Part shown: positions 54,201 to 64,000 of the stretch, piece after piece
How positions within the stretch are numbered: the stretch's first letter is position 1
Layout of the letters: the number at the start of each line of letters is the position of its first letter
NCBI GenBank assembly: GCA_009829735.1
Contig: CM020618.1
Coordinates: 15,048,568 to 15,112,567, forward strand
Length of the DNA: 64,000 nt
DNA from: Pyropia yezoensis
Lineage: Eukaryota; Rhodophyta; Bangiophyceae; Bangiales; Bangiaceae
Direction of reading: 5' to 3'
Translations under genes and position numbers: made by a program
The notes under the pieces: model-generated
Databases searched by the model: none
The model's input: the letters and a program-made list of their open reading frames with translations, nothing else
Told to the model about the DNA's origin: nothing

Positions 54201-55391
54201 CATCCGTCGTACCCCTTCGGCTACCGAAGGGTGAAGGTGGTCGAGGTCAGCCTCGGCTAGTGCCTTCAAGGCCTCTTGGTCCTTTGGCGGCAGGTCCGCC
54301 GGAGCCGCCGATGGGTTAGGCCTCCCGTCATCGGGTTGCTGTCGCTCGGTGGTCTCGGCGACCGCCAGTACTTCAAGTGGTTCCACTTGACCTTCCTTAT
54401 CAGGGGTAAGGATATCTCCTTCGTAGAGTTCGGCAATCCCGAGGATAGTTCCCTTCGGGAGGGTGACTGCCTTACGGCGGTAGTTCGCCATCACAAGGAG
54501 GGACGACCCTCCTGCTGGGAGGTCTATGAGACCGTTGGCCATGGTCAACCCATGGCGCTTGTACGTCCGTAGGTTGGACTGGACTCTGCAGATGCCTGCG
54601 AGGTCGCAGTTAACCGGGAGGACTGTCTCTGACAACGGCTCAAAGCGAGTTCGCTTTGCCAATCGAAGTGTCTTCGGCTCGACGCTTGCGTACACCTCAG
54701 CCACGTTAACGTGGCTTCGTTGTAGCGTCAGGTCCCTGACGATAGCCGTGTGTCCTCGCTTCGTCCCGTCGGCTTCTTGAAGCTCGACGGTCCTCCGGCC
54801 TGGCCGGATTGCATCAACGTGAACGTTGATGAAGGTGCACCCCAGTATGCAGGGCACCGATAGCGTTTCACATACCAGGAAGTCAACTTCCGTGGTGAGA
54901 ACCCCGATGGTAACCTGCAGCGACATCGCTGCGGTCGTACGAATGAGTCGACCATTCGCGTCCTTGATGGTGGGTCCCCGAGTCACTCTGACTCGTGGAA
55001 GCCACTTGTCCGGGAGGGTATCCTTCCGGATAAGGTTGGGTCCAGCCCCTGTGTCCAGTACAGGGTAGTACGATCGTGTCGACTGGGGGTCAACCCCCAG
55101 TGTGGCTGATACCTTGAAGTTCTCCAAGGTAAACAACACATGTCCTACACCGATATCCGGTGTAGCTCGGGCATCCTGAACAGGGCCCTTGTCTGGTTCA
55201 ACGTGACGGGGTTTCCCGTCCTCTCCTCCCAACCTTGGAGGTTGGTCATCAATCCCCTGACGCCGTGTCGTCGGGGCCGGAAGGTGTACCCGGGGGTTGA
55301 TGCGGCGTCGGCTCAACCGCGCTCTCCGTGGGGCTTTCCCCGCGGTACTCCGGGGTGGCTTGCTTGGGTAACCCCAGCGCCCCCCGGTCAT
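51225..55391 (-). pseudogene. Pol of the chromovirus: protease, RT, RNase H, integrase, chromodomain (one nonsense codon)
   Basis: ATG 55391 lies just after the gag stop, in another frame. Domains in order: retropepsin with Asp113-Thr-Gly-Ala; reverse transcriptase with the catalytic Tyr-Leu-Asp-Asp at residue 580; RNase H with an Asp-Val-Asp-Ala strand and a Thr-Glu-Arg-Glu helix; then a TAA at 52853-52851 between RNase H and integrase. The same frame continues into a His-His-Cys-Cys zinc-binding domain, an integrase core with its Asp, Asp and Glu motifs, and a C-terminal chromodomain-like end (Tyr-x-Val-Lys-Val-x-Trp-x-Gly-Tyr-Asp...Thr-Trp-Glu). The chromodomain defines the chromovirus lineage. 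The lone stop in an otherwise clean frame suggests recent inactivation or an assembly error. Confidence 0.9.
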
Positions 55392-55399
55392 CCTTCCTC

Positions 55400-57553
55400 T
55401 TACTCGTTTCCCGCCCTTGGTAGGGTGCTCTCCGCCGGGACATCCGGCTGAGGAGGTGCCCCCTCGACGGCCAGTACTCCCCCTGGAGCTGGCTGCCTAC
55501 CCGGTGCGGGTCCGGGTGCTCGGGCGGGATACCCCCCGGTGGATGCCTTGCGTTGCGCCGCTGCCCGTCGAGACTCCTCGGGGATGAGTGGGCAGGAAGA
55601 CACCCAGTGCTGGGGATCCCCACACAACATACACCCGGACGTGCCGGTTCCCCCTTGAGTTCGCATCGGGGTAGCCCCGTAGCTACGGTTGCCTCCCTCG
55701 GGCGCCCGAGTGCCTGCTCCCTGGTAGGCCTTGCGTCCTTGGGTCAACCGGAACATGGACTCCCCCAACCGGTTGGGTCGGCCCGCAATCTGCGGAGGTG
55801 CCTCCGTGCGCACCGCCCATGTTGGCAAGGGTTGGTGAGGGTTACCCGTCACCGGGGAGTACCCCGTAGTCCGCACATACGGGACGCGCCGTCCCGTTCC
55901 TTCGTTGACCTGGAACTGGGTTCCAGCCGGGGCGATGTACGCTACCGTACCATGTTCATCAATCACCGGCGTCGCCGGTAGCAACAGGTGGCCCTGTTGG
56001 TCGACTAGAGGGTCATCCTCACCAATAGGGGTATGTTCGGTCGCCACCAGTACTGGTGCGGCCTTACGTTCCACCTTCTCTTGCCTCGGTACCGGGGTAA
56101 GACTGGGCTTGCCTCCCTCACCCTTGGGCTTCGGGGCCAAGGCACACTCCGGGTGTAGAACCCGGTAGGCGTCCCCTAGGGACTTGCACATATGCATCAG
56201 TCGACTGAAGTTCGTCCGTGCCGTGTTGGCGCCCCGTGCGGATATCCGCACGTAGTTGGGTACTCCTCCGAACAGGATGGCCCGTAGCTCCCCTTCTCCG
56301 AGGAGCTTCCCCAGCTCGTAGTCGAGCTCTTGGATCCGGTGTCCAAACATCTCCTCATCCTCCCAGGACTGGGCGGTGGCAGTGCGAAGGGCCCGATAGT
56401 GGTCCTCGCACTTGTCCTCACTGAGGTAGCTGCTCAGCAGCTCCTTCAATATCCCACGGTAATCCATGGGGGTGGCCGCGACCCTCATTCCCGGCATCGG
56501 GGATGCCTGGCGAAGAATGCCTCGCACCCGTTCATCAACAAAGAACGGGAGGATCTCCAGGGCCAGCCCCTCGTTAACGAGCGCCTTGTCTGCGGCTGCC
56601 TTGAAGCTAGTCAAGAAGCCGATGACTGCCAACGGGCGTCCGTTCGGCCCCCCGAACATAGGGACTCCCTTCATAAGGGTCTGCATAGAGCGGATCGCCC
56701 GATGCGACGTATTACGCATCGATTCCGATACGGTGGTAGAGCGGTCCTCCAAACGATAACGTTCCGGAGTAAGAACCGACCGGAAGACCTCGTTGACGAT
56801 CTCCGTGTCAGCGTCCTGGATATCCAGTCGCTTAGCCAGTTGATGAGCGAACTCATCGGACTCCATCCGCTTCAGTAGGCTCGCAGTTACCTGCGCGGTC
56901 ATAGCTTCCACCACTGAAGATGATACTTCAGGCGTCGGCACCTCGGGAACCCGAGTTGCCTGGCCTCCTTCGTCGTGGGGGTACTGCGAGAGGGTACCCC
57001 CTCCCCCAATAACCGACTCTCCCCCGGCGTACGTATCCGCCGGGTCGTGTCCGCGGAGTCCGCTTCGGGTGCTCCGAGCGTATCGCTCCGTGTGACTCCG
57101 TTCCAACTCTGCCGACGAGTCGGACCCATACCCCATTGTGTCCGGGGGTTGTCCAGGAGGAGCAACACCGGGGTTGACCCTGGTGGACTCCAAAAGTAGT
57201 CCGGCCGGTTCAAACCGTACCGGGGTGGGAGGAACACGACGGGGTCCCGTCGTGTGCCGTGTTGACATCAACACTGCCATTGCGTCCTCCGTCCGATCTT
57301 GACGGGCGTCGAGCCCGGAAAACCGGGCCTCGATGCGGGCCAATGATGCCATCAGGGAATCCCCTGGTGAAGGAGGCGGCGGAGTGAGGTCGGTCGACGA
57401 CAGTTGAGGCGGGCCCCCGCCTCCTGCCGTCCGAGCCGTGCCAAACGTCGATCCGGCACCGGAAAGCATTGGCGTCTCAATGTTATCGATCGGGTTCCCG
57501 ATCCCGGTTCCCGTAGTCACCTCCGGAGTCGGCGTCGACGGCCGATCCGTCAT
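55400..57553 (-). CDS. Gag of the chromovirus
   Basis: 717 aa from ATG 57553. The N-terminal third is Thr/Pro/Gly/Asp-rich. A capsid-like helical region follows (about residues 240-470). Near the C-terminus is one zinc knuckle of the form C-x2-C-x4-H-x4-C (CMLCGDPQHWVSSC), then a Pro/Ala tail. No internal stop. The stop codon is about 10 bp before the pol ATG in a different frame, so pol needs frameshifting or reinitiation. Confidence 0.88.
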   Translation of the reverse strand: MTDRPSTPTPEVTTGTGIGNPIDNIETPMLSGAGSTFGTARTAGGGGPPQLSSTDLTPPPPSPGDSLMASLARIEARFSGLDARQDRTEDAMAVLMSTRHTTGPRRVPPTPVRFEPAGLLLESTRVNPGVAPPGQPPDTMGYGSDSSAELERSHTERYARSTRSGLRGHDPADTYAGGESVIGGGGTLSQYPHDEGGQATRVPEVPTPEVSSSVVEAMTAQVTASLLKRMESDEFAHQLAKRLDIQDADTEIVNEVFRSVLTPERYRLEDRSTTVSESMRNTSHRAIRSMQTLMKGVPMFGGPNGRPLAVIGFLTSFKAAADKALVNEGLALEILPFFVDERVRGILRQASPMPGMRVAATPMDYRGILKELLSSYLSEDKCEDHYRALRTATAQSWEDEEMFGHRIQELDYELGKLLGEGELRAILFGGVPNYVRISARGANTARTNFSRLMHMCKSLGDAYRVLHPECALAPKPKGEGGKPSLTPVPRQEKVERKAAPVLVATEHTPIGEDDPLVDQQGHLLLPATPVIDEHGTVAYIAPAGTQFQVNEGTGRRVPYVRTTGYSPVTGNPHQPLPTWAVRTEAPPQIAGRPNRLGESMFRLTQGRKAYQGAGTRAPEGGNRSYGATPMRTQGGTGTSGCMLCGDPQHWVSSCPLIPEESRRAAAQRKASTGGYPARAPGPAPGRQPAPGGVLAVEGAPPQPDVPAESTLPRAGNE

Positions 57554-57789
57554 CTTGAACGTTCCCCGTCTCTTGGGTAGACATAGTCACAATCAGTCCA
57601 CCGACGCGACGATCACCACGAATAAGAGAGCGAGGGGGTAGATTGGGGAGAGTAACAGTATGTCACAGTCACAGGTAAAATCTCAACAACAATCGATCAG
57701 GTCGCAACACCACGAGTACAAGAAAAGGACCGGATCCCTATCCGTGTGCCAGGGCCGAAGACGGCGTCACCACAAGGGTGACGGAAACC

Positions 57790-57808
57790 CGTCCCCTGCT
57801 GCTCCACC
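57790..57808 (-). other. Primer-binding site of the chromovirus
   Basis: On the minus strand TGGTGGAGCAGCAGGGGAC begins two bases inside the right LTR. It shares its first 13 bases with the family-A primer site. Confidence 0.75.
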
Positions 57809-57810
57809 AA

Positions 57811-58121
57811 TGTAGCACAATAGGAATCCGTCGCACGTCCACTCTCAGGGAACACTCACCAAGGGGGATCGGCACCAACGTCACCGGGAGGCCAAGGTTG
57901 CTGTCCTTGGAGCGCAAGCCACGGGACCAAGATGGGAGCCCAAATGGGAGGGGTTTGTTGTTCTACCTTGGCCGGCGGTGGATTCGCCACCGGCCCCCTC
58001 GTTATAAACCCTCGGAGACACTACTAAACTACCCTCCACCCCAAGATGCAAGTCCCTCTGGTCATACGTAACTTATAGATACCGTGACCAGTTCGGACTC
58101 TCAAATTGAAAGTTAAGGATT
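57811..58121 (-). repeat. 5' LTR of the chromovirus, cut by assembly gap
   Basis: Matches 47347-47656 with one inserted T near 58025. The remaining ~50 bp fall in the gap. A TTATAA element at 58002-58007 on the minus strand is the candidate TATA box for gag-pol. Confidence 0.9.
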
Positions 58122-58621
58122 NNNNNNNNNNNNNNNNNNNNNNNNNNNNNNNNNNNNNNNNNNNNNNNNNNNNNNNNNNNNNNNNNNNNNNNNNNNNNNN
58201 NNNNNNNNNNNNNNNNNNNNNNNNNNNNNNNNNNNNNNNNNNNNNNNNNNNNNNNNNNNNNNNNNNNNNNNNNNNNNNNNNNNNNNNNNNNNNNNNNNNN
58301 NNNNNNNNNNNNNNNNNNNNNNNNNNNNNNNNNNNNNNNNNNNNNNNNNNNNNNNNNNNNNNNNNNNNNNNNNNNNNNNNNNNNNNNNNNNNNNNNNNNN
58401 NNNNNNNNNNNNNNNNNNNNNNNNNNNNNNNNNNNNNNNNNNNNNNNNNNNNNNNNNNNNNNNNNNNNNNNNNNNNNNNNNNNNNNNNNNNNNNNNNNNN
58501 NNNNNNNNNNNNNNNNNNNNNNNNNNNNNNNNNNNNNNNNNNNNNNNNNNNNNNNNNNNNNNNNNNNNNNNNNNNNNNNNNNNNNNNNNNNNNNNNNNNN
58601 NNNNNNNNNNNNNNNNNNNNN
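58122..58621. other. Assembly gap (500 N)
   Basis: Exactly 500 consecutive N, probably a nominal gap size. It hides the outer end of the chromovirus 5' LTR, the junction to the next element and the 3' end of the family-A copy 2. Confidence 0.98.
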
Positions 58622-61600
58622 CTGGGTCGCCTGCAGGCGGTGGTGCAACTTTGACCACGTCCTGTCCGTTCACTGTGCGGACCCCATCGTCACTTTCGAT
58701 GGTGAAGCGCCGCCCATCAGTACGAAGGACCTGGTACGGTCCCTTCGTCTGGAATACCAGCTTACCCCCAGTTGGGGTGTGCGAGTGTACCAGCACCCAG
58801 TCACCCTGCTCGGGGACATGTTTAGCATTGCGCACCTTGTTGTCAAAGGTACGCTTGTAGCGCTTTTGTGCTTTGTCCATCTCAGCCCTGACTTTAGGGA
58901 TGAGGTTTTTCAAGCCTAGCGGCGAACTCCGCCTTACTCTTAGTAGGAGTAGGCGTACTGCCACTACCCTCCCCAGTTGGGAGCGACCGCCGCACGGCAA
59001 TAGACCGCACACGACGGGGGGTCACAAAAGCGAGGGGTACTTCCCCTGTAGATGAGTGAACCTGCGAATTGTAGGCAGTAGTAAGGATAGAAATGTATTG
59101 GTCCCACGTCTTCACGTGCTCACTCACATAGTGGCGCAGCTGCCTAACAATAGTTTTGTTGAAGGGCTCCACCTGCCATTAGTTCGTGGGTGGTAGGGGG
59201 TGGCATAGTTTGCCTTAACCCCCAACATATCCAGCACTCCCTGAAACAGTACAGACGCAAATTGCTGTCCATTGTCGATAGTGTACTATCTGGGATGCCA
59301 TACGCGGCAACCCAGTGATCTAGGAAGGCTGACACGACCGACATGGCCGTGATCTCTGCCAGTGGGATCGCTCGCGTAAGTTTCGTGAAGCGGTCACAGA
59401 TGACCAGGAGGTACTGGTTGCCTTCCTCGGTCACTGGCAGTGGCCCAAGGATGTCCATCGCCAACGCGGCGAAGGGCTCCTTGGCCGGAACAATAACATA
59501 GCCGTACTAGGCCGCCGTTCCATCAGACGGTTCTGTGCACAACTTGTGCAGGCAGCCACCCAACTGTAGATGTCCACCACCATGAACGGCCAGTAGTACC
59601 TGGTCCTCAGGGTCTGGTACAGTTTACTAGACCCCAGGTGTCCACCCGTGGGAGCGTTGTGCTCCCTCTCAAGGATACTGTCCTTGAGGGATGCGGGGAC
59701 GACAAGTTGTTCAGTCCCCTGGAATATCCCCTCCTCATGAGGAGGCCATCATCTCCCAGAAAGAAGCGCGTCTCAACCACCGTATCCAATGTATCCCTCT
59801 GCGACTTGCAGAAGGGATCCTCGGCCTGGGCCTTCACCACCTCGTCCAGGGACAGGGGCAAGTACTTCTTGTTCCCTGGCGCCTCGGGGTTCAACGCCTG
59901 ACCCGAGCGCGTGACTACCCCACGATGGGGATGTCCTCATCGACTGGGCTAGTGTCCAGCCCCTCGGTGGGTACCCGAGAGAGGCCATCGGCAAGGGCAT
60001 GTTGCCTGCCAGGTCGGTACTCAATGTCAAAGTTGAAGGGTGCCAGTCGCACCCTCCACCGGTTGAGACGAGTGTTCGTACAATCCGTCTTGAAGATGAA
60101 CTGCAACGCGCGGTGGTCACAGCGGATGAGGAACTTCTCACCCTCTAGGTAGTGACGAAGTGACGTCACCGCCCATACCACTGCGAGTCCTTCCAACTCG
60201 GTGACTCCGTAGTTCTTCTCGGCCGAGTTCAGCCCCTTACTGAAGTATCCCACCGGCAAGTACTCCTTGTCCGGCTGCTGCTGAAGCAACACACAACCAA
60301 GTTGGTCGTCGCTAGCGTCCACATCCAGGATGTAGTGGCCTCCCAACCTGGGAATTGCCAAGATGGGGGGCTTCAGCAGAAGGTCCCGAAGAGCCTCAAA
60401 GGATTCCTGCTCCACCCGACTTGGGGGAGGCAGGTTCTTCGGTAGCGTTGAGCTCACTAGCTCATTCAATGGCTTCGCCACCTTGGCGAAGCCCTTGGTG
60501 AAACGTCGGTACACGTTACACATCCCGAGGAAGCTCCTCATCTGGGTCTGGGTCCGGGGGTACTGAGCCTTACGTATGGCCTCAAGTTCTTCTCGTTAAC
60601 ACTGAGACGCCCCGGACGGACAACATGTCCCAAGTACTCCACCTCTTGAGTGAAGAGGTGGCACTCACTCGCCTTCAGTGACACACCGGCGTCAGCAAGT
60701 AGCTTGAACACCTGGCCAAGATGGCCAATGTGTTCCTCCGGACTTCGGGAGAACACAATGATGTCGTCTAGGTACACAAGACAGATCTGCCACCGTACTC
60801 CGGCCAGAATCATGTCCATAGCGCGCTGGAAAGTTGCCGGCGCGTTACACAGACCAAACGGTAGGCGCTTGCACTGGTAGGTACCACAGTGACAGGTAAA
60901 GGTAGTTTTATGCCTGTCCTCCGGGGCAATGGGAATTTGCCAGTACCCCGCGTTACAGTCCAGGGTAGAGAACACGTTCGCCTCCCCCGAGAGTCCAGAC
61001 AGTCCTCCATCCTAGGTAGGGGATAACTGTCCTTCACCGTGCTCTCGTTGAGCTTACGGTAGTCGATACAAAACCGGGGGGTCCCATCAACTTTGGGGAC
61101 TATAACCACCGGACTCGCCCACTCGGCGTTGCTGGCCTCGATCACATCGAGGGCCTCCATGCGAGCAACTTGCTCCTTAACGAGGGCCCTTGAACGGGGT
61201 CCTCCCCTATACGGTTGTTGGCGTATAGGGGGTGCACCGGGCTTCAACTCGATCCGGTGTTGGGTAGCTCTCATGAGTCCCAATTGACCATCCCACAACT
61301 TGTGATATTGGTCCAAGAGGCGTTCAACTTGAACCCTCAACCTGGGGGGAACACCCTCCATGTTCACATGGGGCCGAGGAGAGGTGGCCGACTTGGCTTG
61401 ATGCTTCTCCTTGCCGGACTTCGGGTCGCTACTTGCGCCCGCGTTGAGGGTGACCGCTACTACCGGTCCCTCATGTTGGTCGATATAGCCGAACTTGGCT
61501 CCCGACTTGAAGTACTTGGGCGTCGGGCTCAGGTTCATCACCTGGATCCTCCACGGGACTCCGGCTTTGGAGTCCATCGTGCCAAGGGCTACATGCACTT

Positions 61601-62342
61601 GGTGCTTGCGAGCAAGACGGGGGTGAGGGTGCACCAACCCGTTCCCCGTAAAATCAGTTACAACATCAACGTGCGCCACCGAGTTGGGGGGCAACGTGAC
61701 TTTGCGGGCTAAACGCAGGGTAGCAGTAAACCCTTCCCTCACAGAGCAAACAGGCTTCGACTATGAGACTGTCACAGGAGCCACAGACTTTCCCTTACCA
61801 AGGCTGGGGATAGTCTCCCCATTCATCAACTTGACCCAGTACTCGGGGCCACAGATCAATGGCACTTGTGTTACGACATAAGGGGTACCCAGAAGCAGGG
61901 GTACCGATATATTCTCAACTACACCATAGGTCACGTCAACCTCATGGGTCCCCAACCTAGTTGGTAGGGTCACGGCACCAACGATGGGAAGTACCCCACC
62001 ATTGATGTCAATCATATGGTCAGCCTTGGACCTCCAGCGTTGGAGCTCCATCTCCTTTGGTAATAGCGACTTGCGTATCAAGGAGGCTCCTGACCCGGTA
62101 TCAAGCACGATACGGGCACAACAGGCGCGGCCGGGGGCAAGTTGCACCCGTCCAGCCACCTGGAAGTTCTCACCCGTCAGCACCGCGATGACCCGACGTG
62201 GGTTTACGTTCTTGGGGAGTCCTACCCGAGGTGGGCGGACTCCCTTAGGTCGCCGCAGTATCCGGCACGGTTGGTTCGTCCTCCTGGCCCACTTGGCCGA
62301 GGCTGCCGTTGTGAGCTTCGGACGGCCAGCTCCAACGGTCAT
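58622..62342 (-). pseudogene. Pol of family-A retrotransposon, copy 2 (multiple lesions)
   Basis: Starts at ATG 62342, overlapping the gag stop by ATGA. The order is protease (Leu-Asp-Thr-Gly-Ser-Gly), a TAG at 61763-61761, RT start (FCIDYRKLN), a frameshift near 61000, RT with Tyr-Leu-Asp-Asp (~60765-60780), a frameshift near 60560-60580, RNase H (60540-59915), then integrase in at least three frames (59894-59607, 59464-59144, 59172-58622), whose C-terminal region reaches the gap. The lesion count shows an older insertion than the chromovirus. Because of the gap, a chromodomain cannot be confirmed or excluded. Confidence 0.88.
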
Positions 62343-64000
62343 TCGTTTCCCGCCGACTTGGCGTCCGAATCTGAGGGCGGGGAGGAAGACGACGAGTCCG
62401 AGGACGACGTGTCCGCCTCCTCCGCCGAGGGTGTGGCGACCGCGACGACCGGTCGAGACCCACCCTCGCGGCGTGATCGTACTTCGCTCGTAGCCGACTT
62501 CTTACTCGCATTCCTAACAAGTTGTTGGATGCGTTTCCTCAACTTGGGGCAGTCATATGCCCAGTGTCCATCGGAGTTGCAGTTCCAACACCGATGGTCA
62601 GTTCCCGGAGGGGTCTTCCCAACTGGGGAAGACGAAGAGATACCCTGGGAAGTTCCCACGGCAGCTACCACCCTCTCCTTGCGGATTCGGCGTGCCTCTC
62701 TCAACTCTCTGGCTTGGCGCGCCTCCTCCCGTTCCTTGGCCAACTCGGCCTGACGCTCCTGGCGTTGTTCCTCCCGCAACTTGAGGTAGGCCTCGCCTCT
62801 GCGATAGGCGAACCTGGCCAACTCGGCCAGGGTCGCCCGGGCAGTGTTATGCTCCCGGGTCTCCATCCGGACTGACCAATGGAGTCCCTCCACAAACCGA
62901 CTCTTCACCACAGCTTGTGGATGAAGAAACCCACAAAGATTGTTGAGCTTACGGACTCGCTCCGCAAAGGACAACTCGTCCTCCGCCTCTTCCTGATGGG
63001 CTTGCGTAAACTCCTCGACTTGAGAAGCCAACGCTGCCTCATCAACCATGGCTCTCAACAACCAGTTGACGAGCTCCAAATAGGACGTCACCTCCCCAGC
63101 GCCTCCACTTGAGGAGCTGGGCATGACGGACATAAGTTCTGTCCGCAGGTCTCCCTTCGTAAACTCCTGTAGCATGTAAAAAGCCATGCCTTCACTTATG
63201 GCATTGTCGTCACAGGCTTTTGTGAAACGACGTAGGAACTCAAAGACACGGAGGGGGGGAGTTCCATCCCACTCCGCTCTGTGCCCAAAAGAATGAAGTG
63301 CATTCTTCTTGGCACGGCCCATAGCTCGGGCCTGGTCAGGACCATACGCCACCGACTTGTTGTGGAGGGCGTAGGTCTCACAGTCAAAGATCCGCTGGTA
63401 GACCGGGTTGGCTACCTGAATCTTGGGCGGTACCTCACGTTGAGGGAACAGCCGCTGTGGCACTGGGGTAAGTCCACCCTCAGTGCCTGTAGTCTGGTAC
63501 GGCGAGCTTGGTGTAGCCGCCGGCGTTTCCGAGGGGAACTCCCCCGTGAAGGGCGTACGCCCCACCGCGTATGGTGTGGCTCCCTCGTTGGGAGTCACAG
63601 GTGTCGCCCCCAGTTCGGGGCGACCCGAGGTAGGCGTCAGGAGAGATTCCCCCTGCGCCTGTGAGCTCGAAGGCCCCAATCCGGTCTGGACATTAAGGCC
63701 ATCTGGCAAACTCGCCACAATCTGATTCAGAATAGTATTCGTCATCGTGACCACCAGGTCCGGCAAAGTCTGCCGCAACACATTGGTCGCCTCCCGACGG
63801 ACGGTTTCCGCGAGGAGGGGATTGACGACTCCAGTTGAGTCTCGGTCCGCCTCCGGGAGTCCACCTGAGGGGTAACCACGTTCCTCAGGGGTCTCAACCG
63901 GGGGCCTGGGCGCGAGCCCATCACCGACCAACGGAGGTCCGCCGTCCTCCGAGAGCCTAGTTGGCGACGGCTCCAAGCCAAAGTTGGCTCCAACCCGAGT
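62339..64000 (-). CDS. Gag of family-A retrotransposon, copy 2 (N-terminus outside window)
   Basis: Open from the right edge to the TGA ending at 62339, about 553 codons. By comparison with copy 1, only the first ~100 residues are missing. It has the capsid-like region, the Glu/Arg-rich coiled coil and an intact zinc knuckle C-x2-C-x4-H-x4-C (CWNCNSDGHWAYDC, about 62550-62595), then an acidic Ser-rich tail. No internal stop is seen, so gag survived longer than pol in this copy. Confidence 0.88.
   Translation of the reverse strand, partial: TRVGANFGLEPSPTRLSEDGGPPLVGDGLAPRPPVETPEERGYPSGGLPEADRDSTGVVNPLLAETVRREATNVLRQTLPDLVVTMTNTILNQIVASLPDGLNVQTGLGPSSSQAQGESLLTPTSGRPELGATPVTPNEGATPYAVGRTPFTGEFPSETPAATPSSPYQTTGTEGGLTPVPQRLFPQREVPPKIQVANPVYQRIFDCETYALHNKSVAYGPDQARAMGRAKKNALHSFGHRAEWDGTPPLRVFEFLRRFTKACDDNAISEGMAFYMLQEFTKGDLRTELMSVMPSSSSGGAGEVTSYLELVNWLLRAMVDEAALASQVEEFTQAHQEEAEDELSFAERVRKLNNLCGFLHPQAVVKSRFVEGLHWSVRMETREHNTARATLAELARFAYRRGEAYLKLREEQRQERQAELAKEREEARQARELREARRIRKERVVAAVGTSQGISSSSPVGKTPPGTDHRCWNCNSDGHWAYDCPKLRKRIQQLVRNASKKSATSEVRSRREGGSRPVVAVATPSAEEADTSSSDSSSSSPPSDSDAKSAGNE

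Larger units (their letters stand above)
47347..58121 (-). mobile_element. Chromodomain Ty3/gypsy retrotransposon (chromovirus) with an extra antisense ORF
   Basis: The element is transcribed leftward. It has a right LTR (57811 into the assembly gap), primer site, gag (57553-55400), pol (55391-51225, one internal stop), a 3.5-kb extra region with a plus-strand ORF, a polypurine tract (47710-47722) and a left LTR (47347-47709). The visible 311 bp of the right LTR differs from the left by a single inserted T near 58025, so the insertion is recent. The right flank is lost in the gap, so target-site duplication cannot be tested. Confidence 0.9.
58622..64000 (-). mobile_element. Decayed family-A Ty3/gypsy retrotransposon (copy 2), cut by gap and window edge
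   Basis: Minus-strand element with gag at the right edge and pol extending left to the gap. Gag and the beginning of pol match copy 1 closely over the shared part, and this copy supplies the pol region missing there. No LTR of this family lies at either visible end: the 3' LTR would be in or beyond the gap and the 5' LTR outside the window. Confidence 0.88.

Noticed and set aside
1-64000. CRISPR arrays, rRNA or tRNA genes
   Set aside because: None recognised. The regular repeats present are a minisatellite, a four-unit hairpin array, a tandem duplication and LTRs.

Overview
The window is nuclear DNA of a GC-rich eukaryote. Several genes have GT-AG introns of about 190-380 bp, and the encoded proteins include an ERGIC3/Erv46 cargo receptor, a probably plastid-targeted M41-like protease and a Hint-domain secreted protein. 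High GC, few short introns, a plastid-type protein and a Hint protein together suggest a bangiophyte red alga (Porphyra/Pyropia-like). That assignment is an inference from content; no marker gene here proves it.

Host region, about 1-30.6 kb. In order: the 3' part of an unrecognised gene (57-1976, +); a signal-peptide protein with FG-GAP-like motifs and a C-terminal Hint (Hedgehog/intein) domain (4566-6824, +); a weak minus-strand ORF (9466-10287); a small inverted-repeat element (11164-11635); an ATPase-less FtsH-like HEAGH protein (12084-13595, +); a fold-type-I PLP enzyme (15470-17500, +); a five-exon ERGIC3 homologue (20791-18677, -); an Alr4036-type pyridoxamine-phosphate-oxidase-like flavoprotein (22375-21713, -); and, diverging from it, an 11-exon gene (23284-29096, +).

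The 11-exon gene is the most unusual locus. It encodes ten GATA-type zinc fingers. Each finger is cut by a phase-1 intron at the same codon between its third and fourth zinc cysteines, so every internal exon carries the back half of one finger and the front half of the next. All ten fingers share an extra cysteine not found in ordinary GATA fingers. The array looks as if it grew by tandem duplication of symmetric phase 1-1 exons, including a recent two-exon duplication.

Transposon region, about 30.6-64 kb. (a) A DNA element with about 30-bp terminal inverted repeats (30611-36594) carries a DDE-like transposase whose two halves lie on opposite strands. (b) A degenerate Ty3/gypsy element (LTR 38914-39382, gag and protease on +) stops at about 42422 and is preceded by a head-to-head inverted copy of its LTR. 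(c) A Plavaka/CACTA-like transposase gene (47089-43971, -, three exons) has an open frame of 913 codons after intron removal. (d) A young chromodomain Ty3/gypsy element (47347 to beyond 58121, coding -) has nearly identical LTRs and an extra long ORF on the opposite strand between pol and its 3' LTR. (e) A 500-bp assembly gap (58122-58621) follows. (f) A decayed minus-strand copy of the same family as (b) runs off the right edge.

No rRNA, tRNA or CRISPR array was recognised. Because of the GC content, very long spurious ORFs occur in all frames and were ignored unless they carried recognisable motifs.
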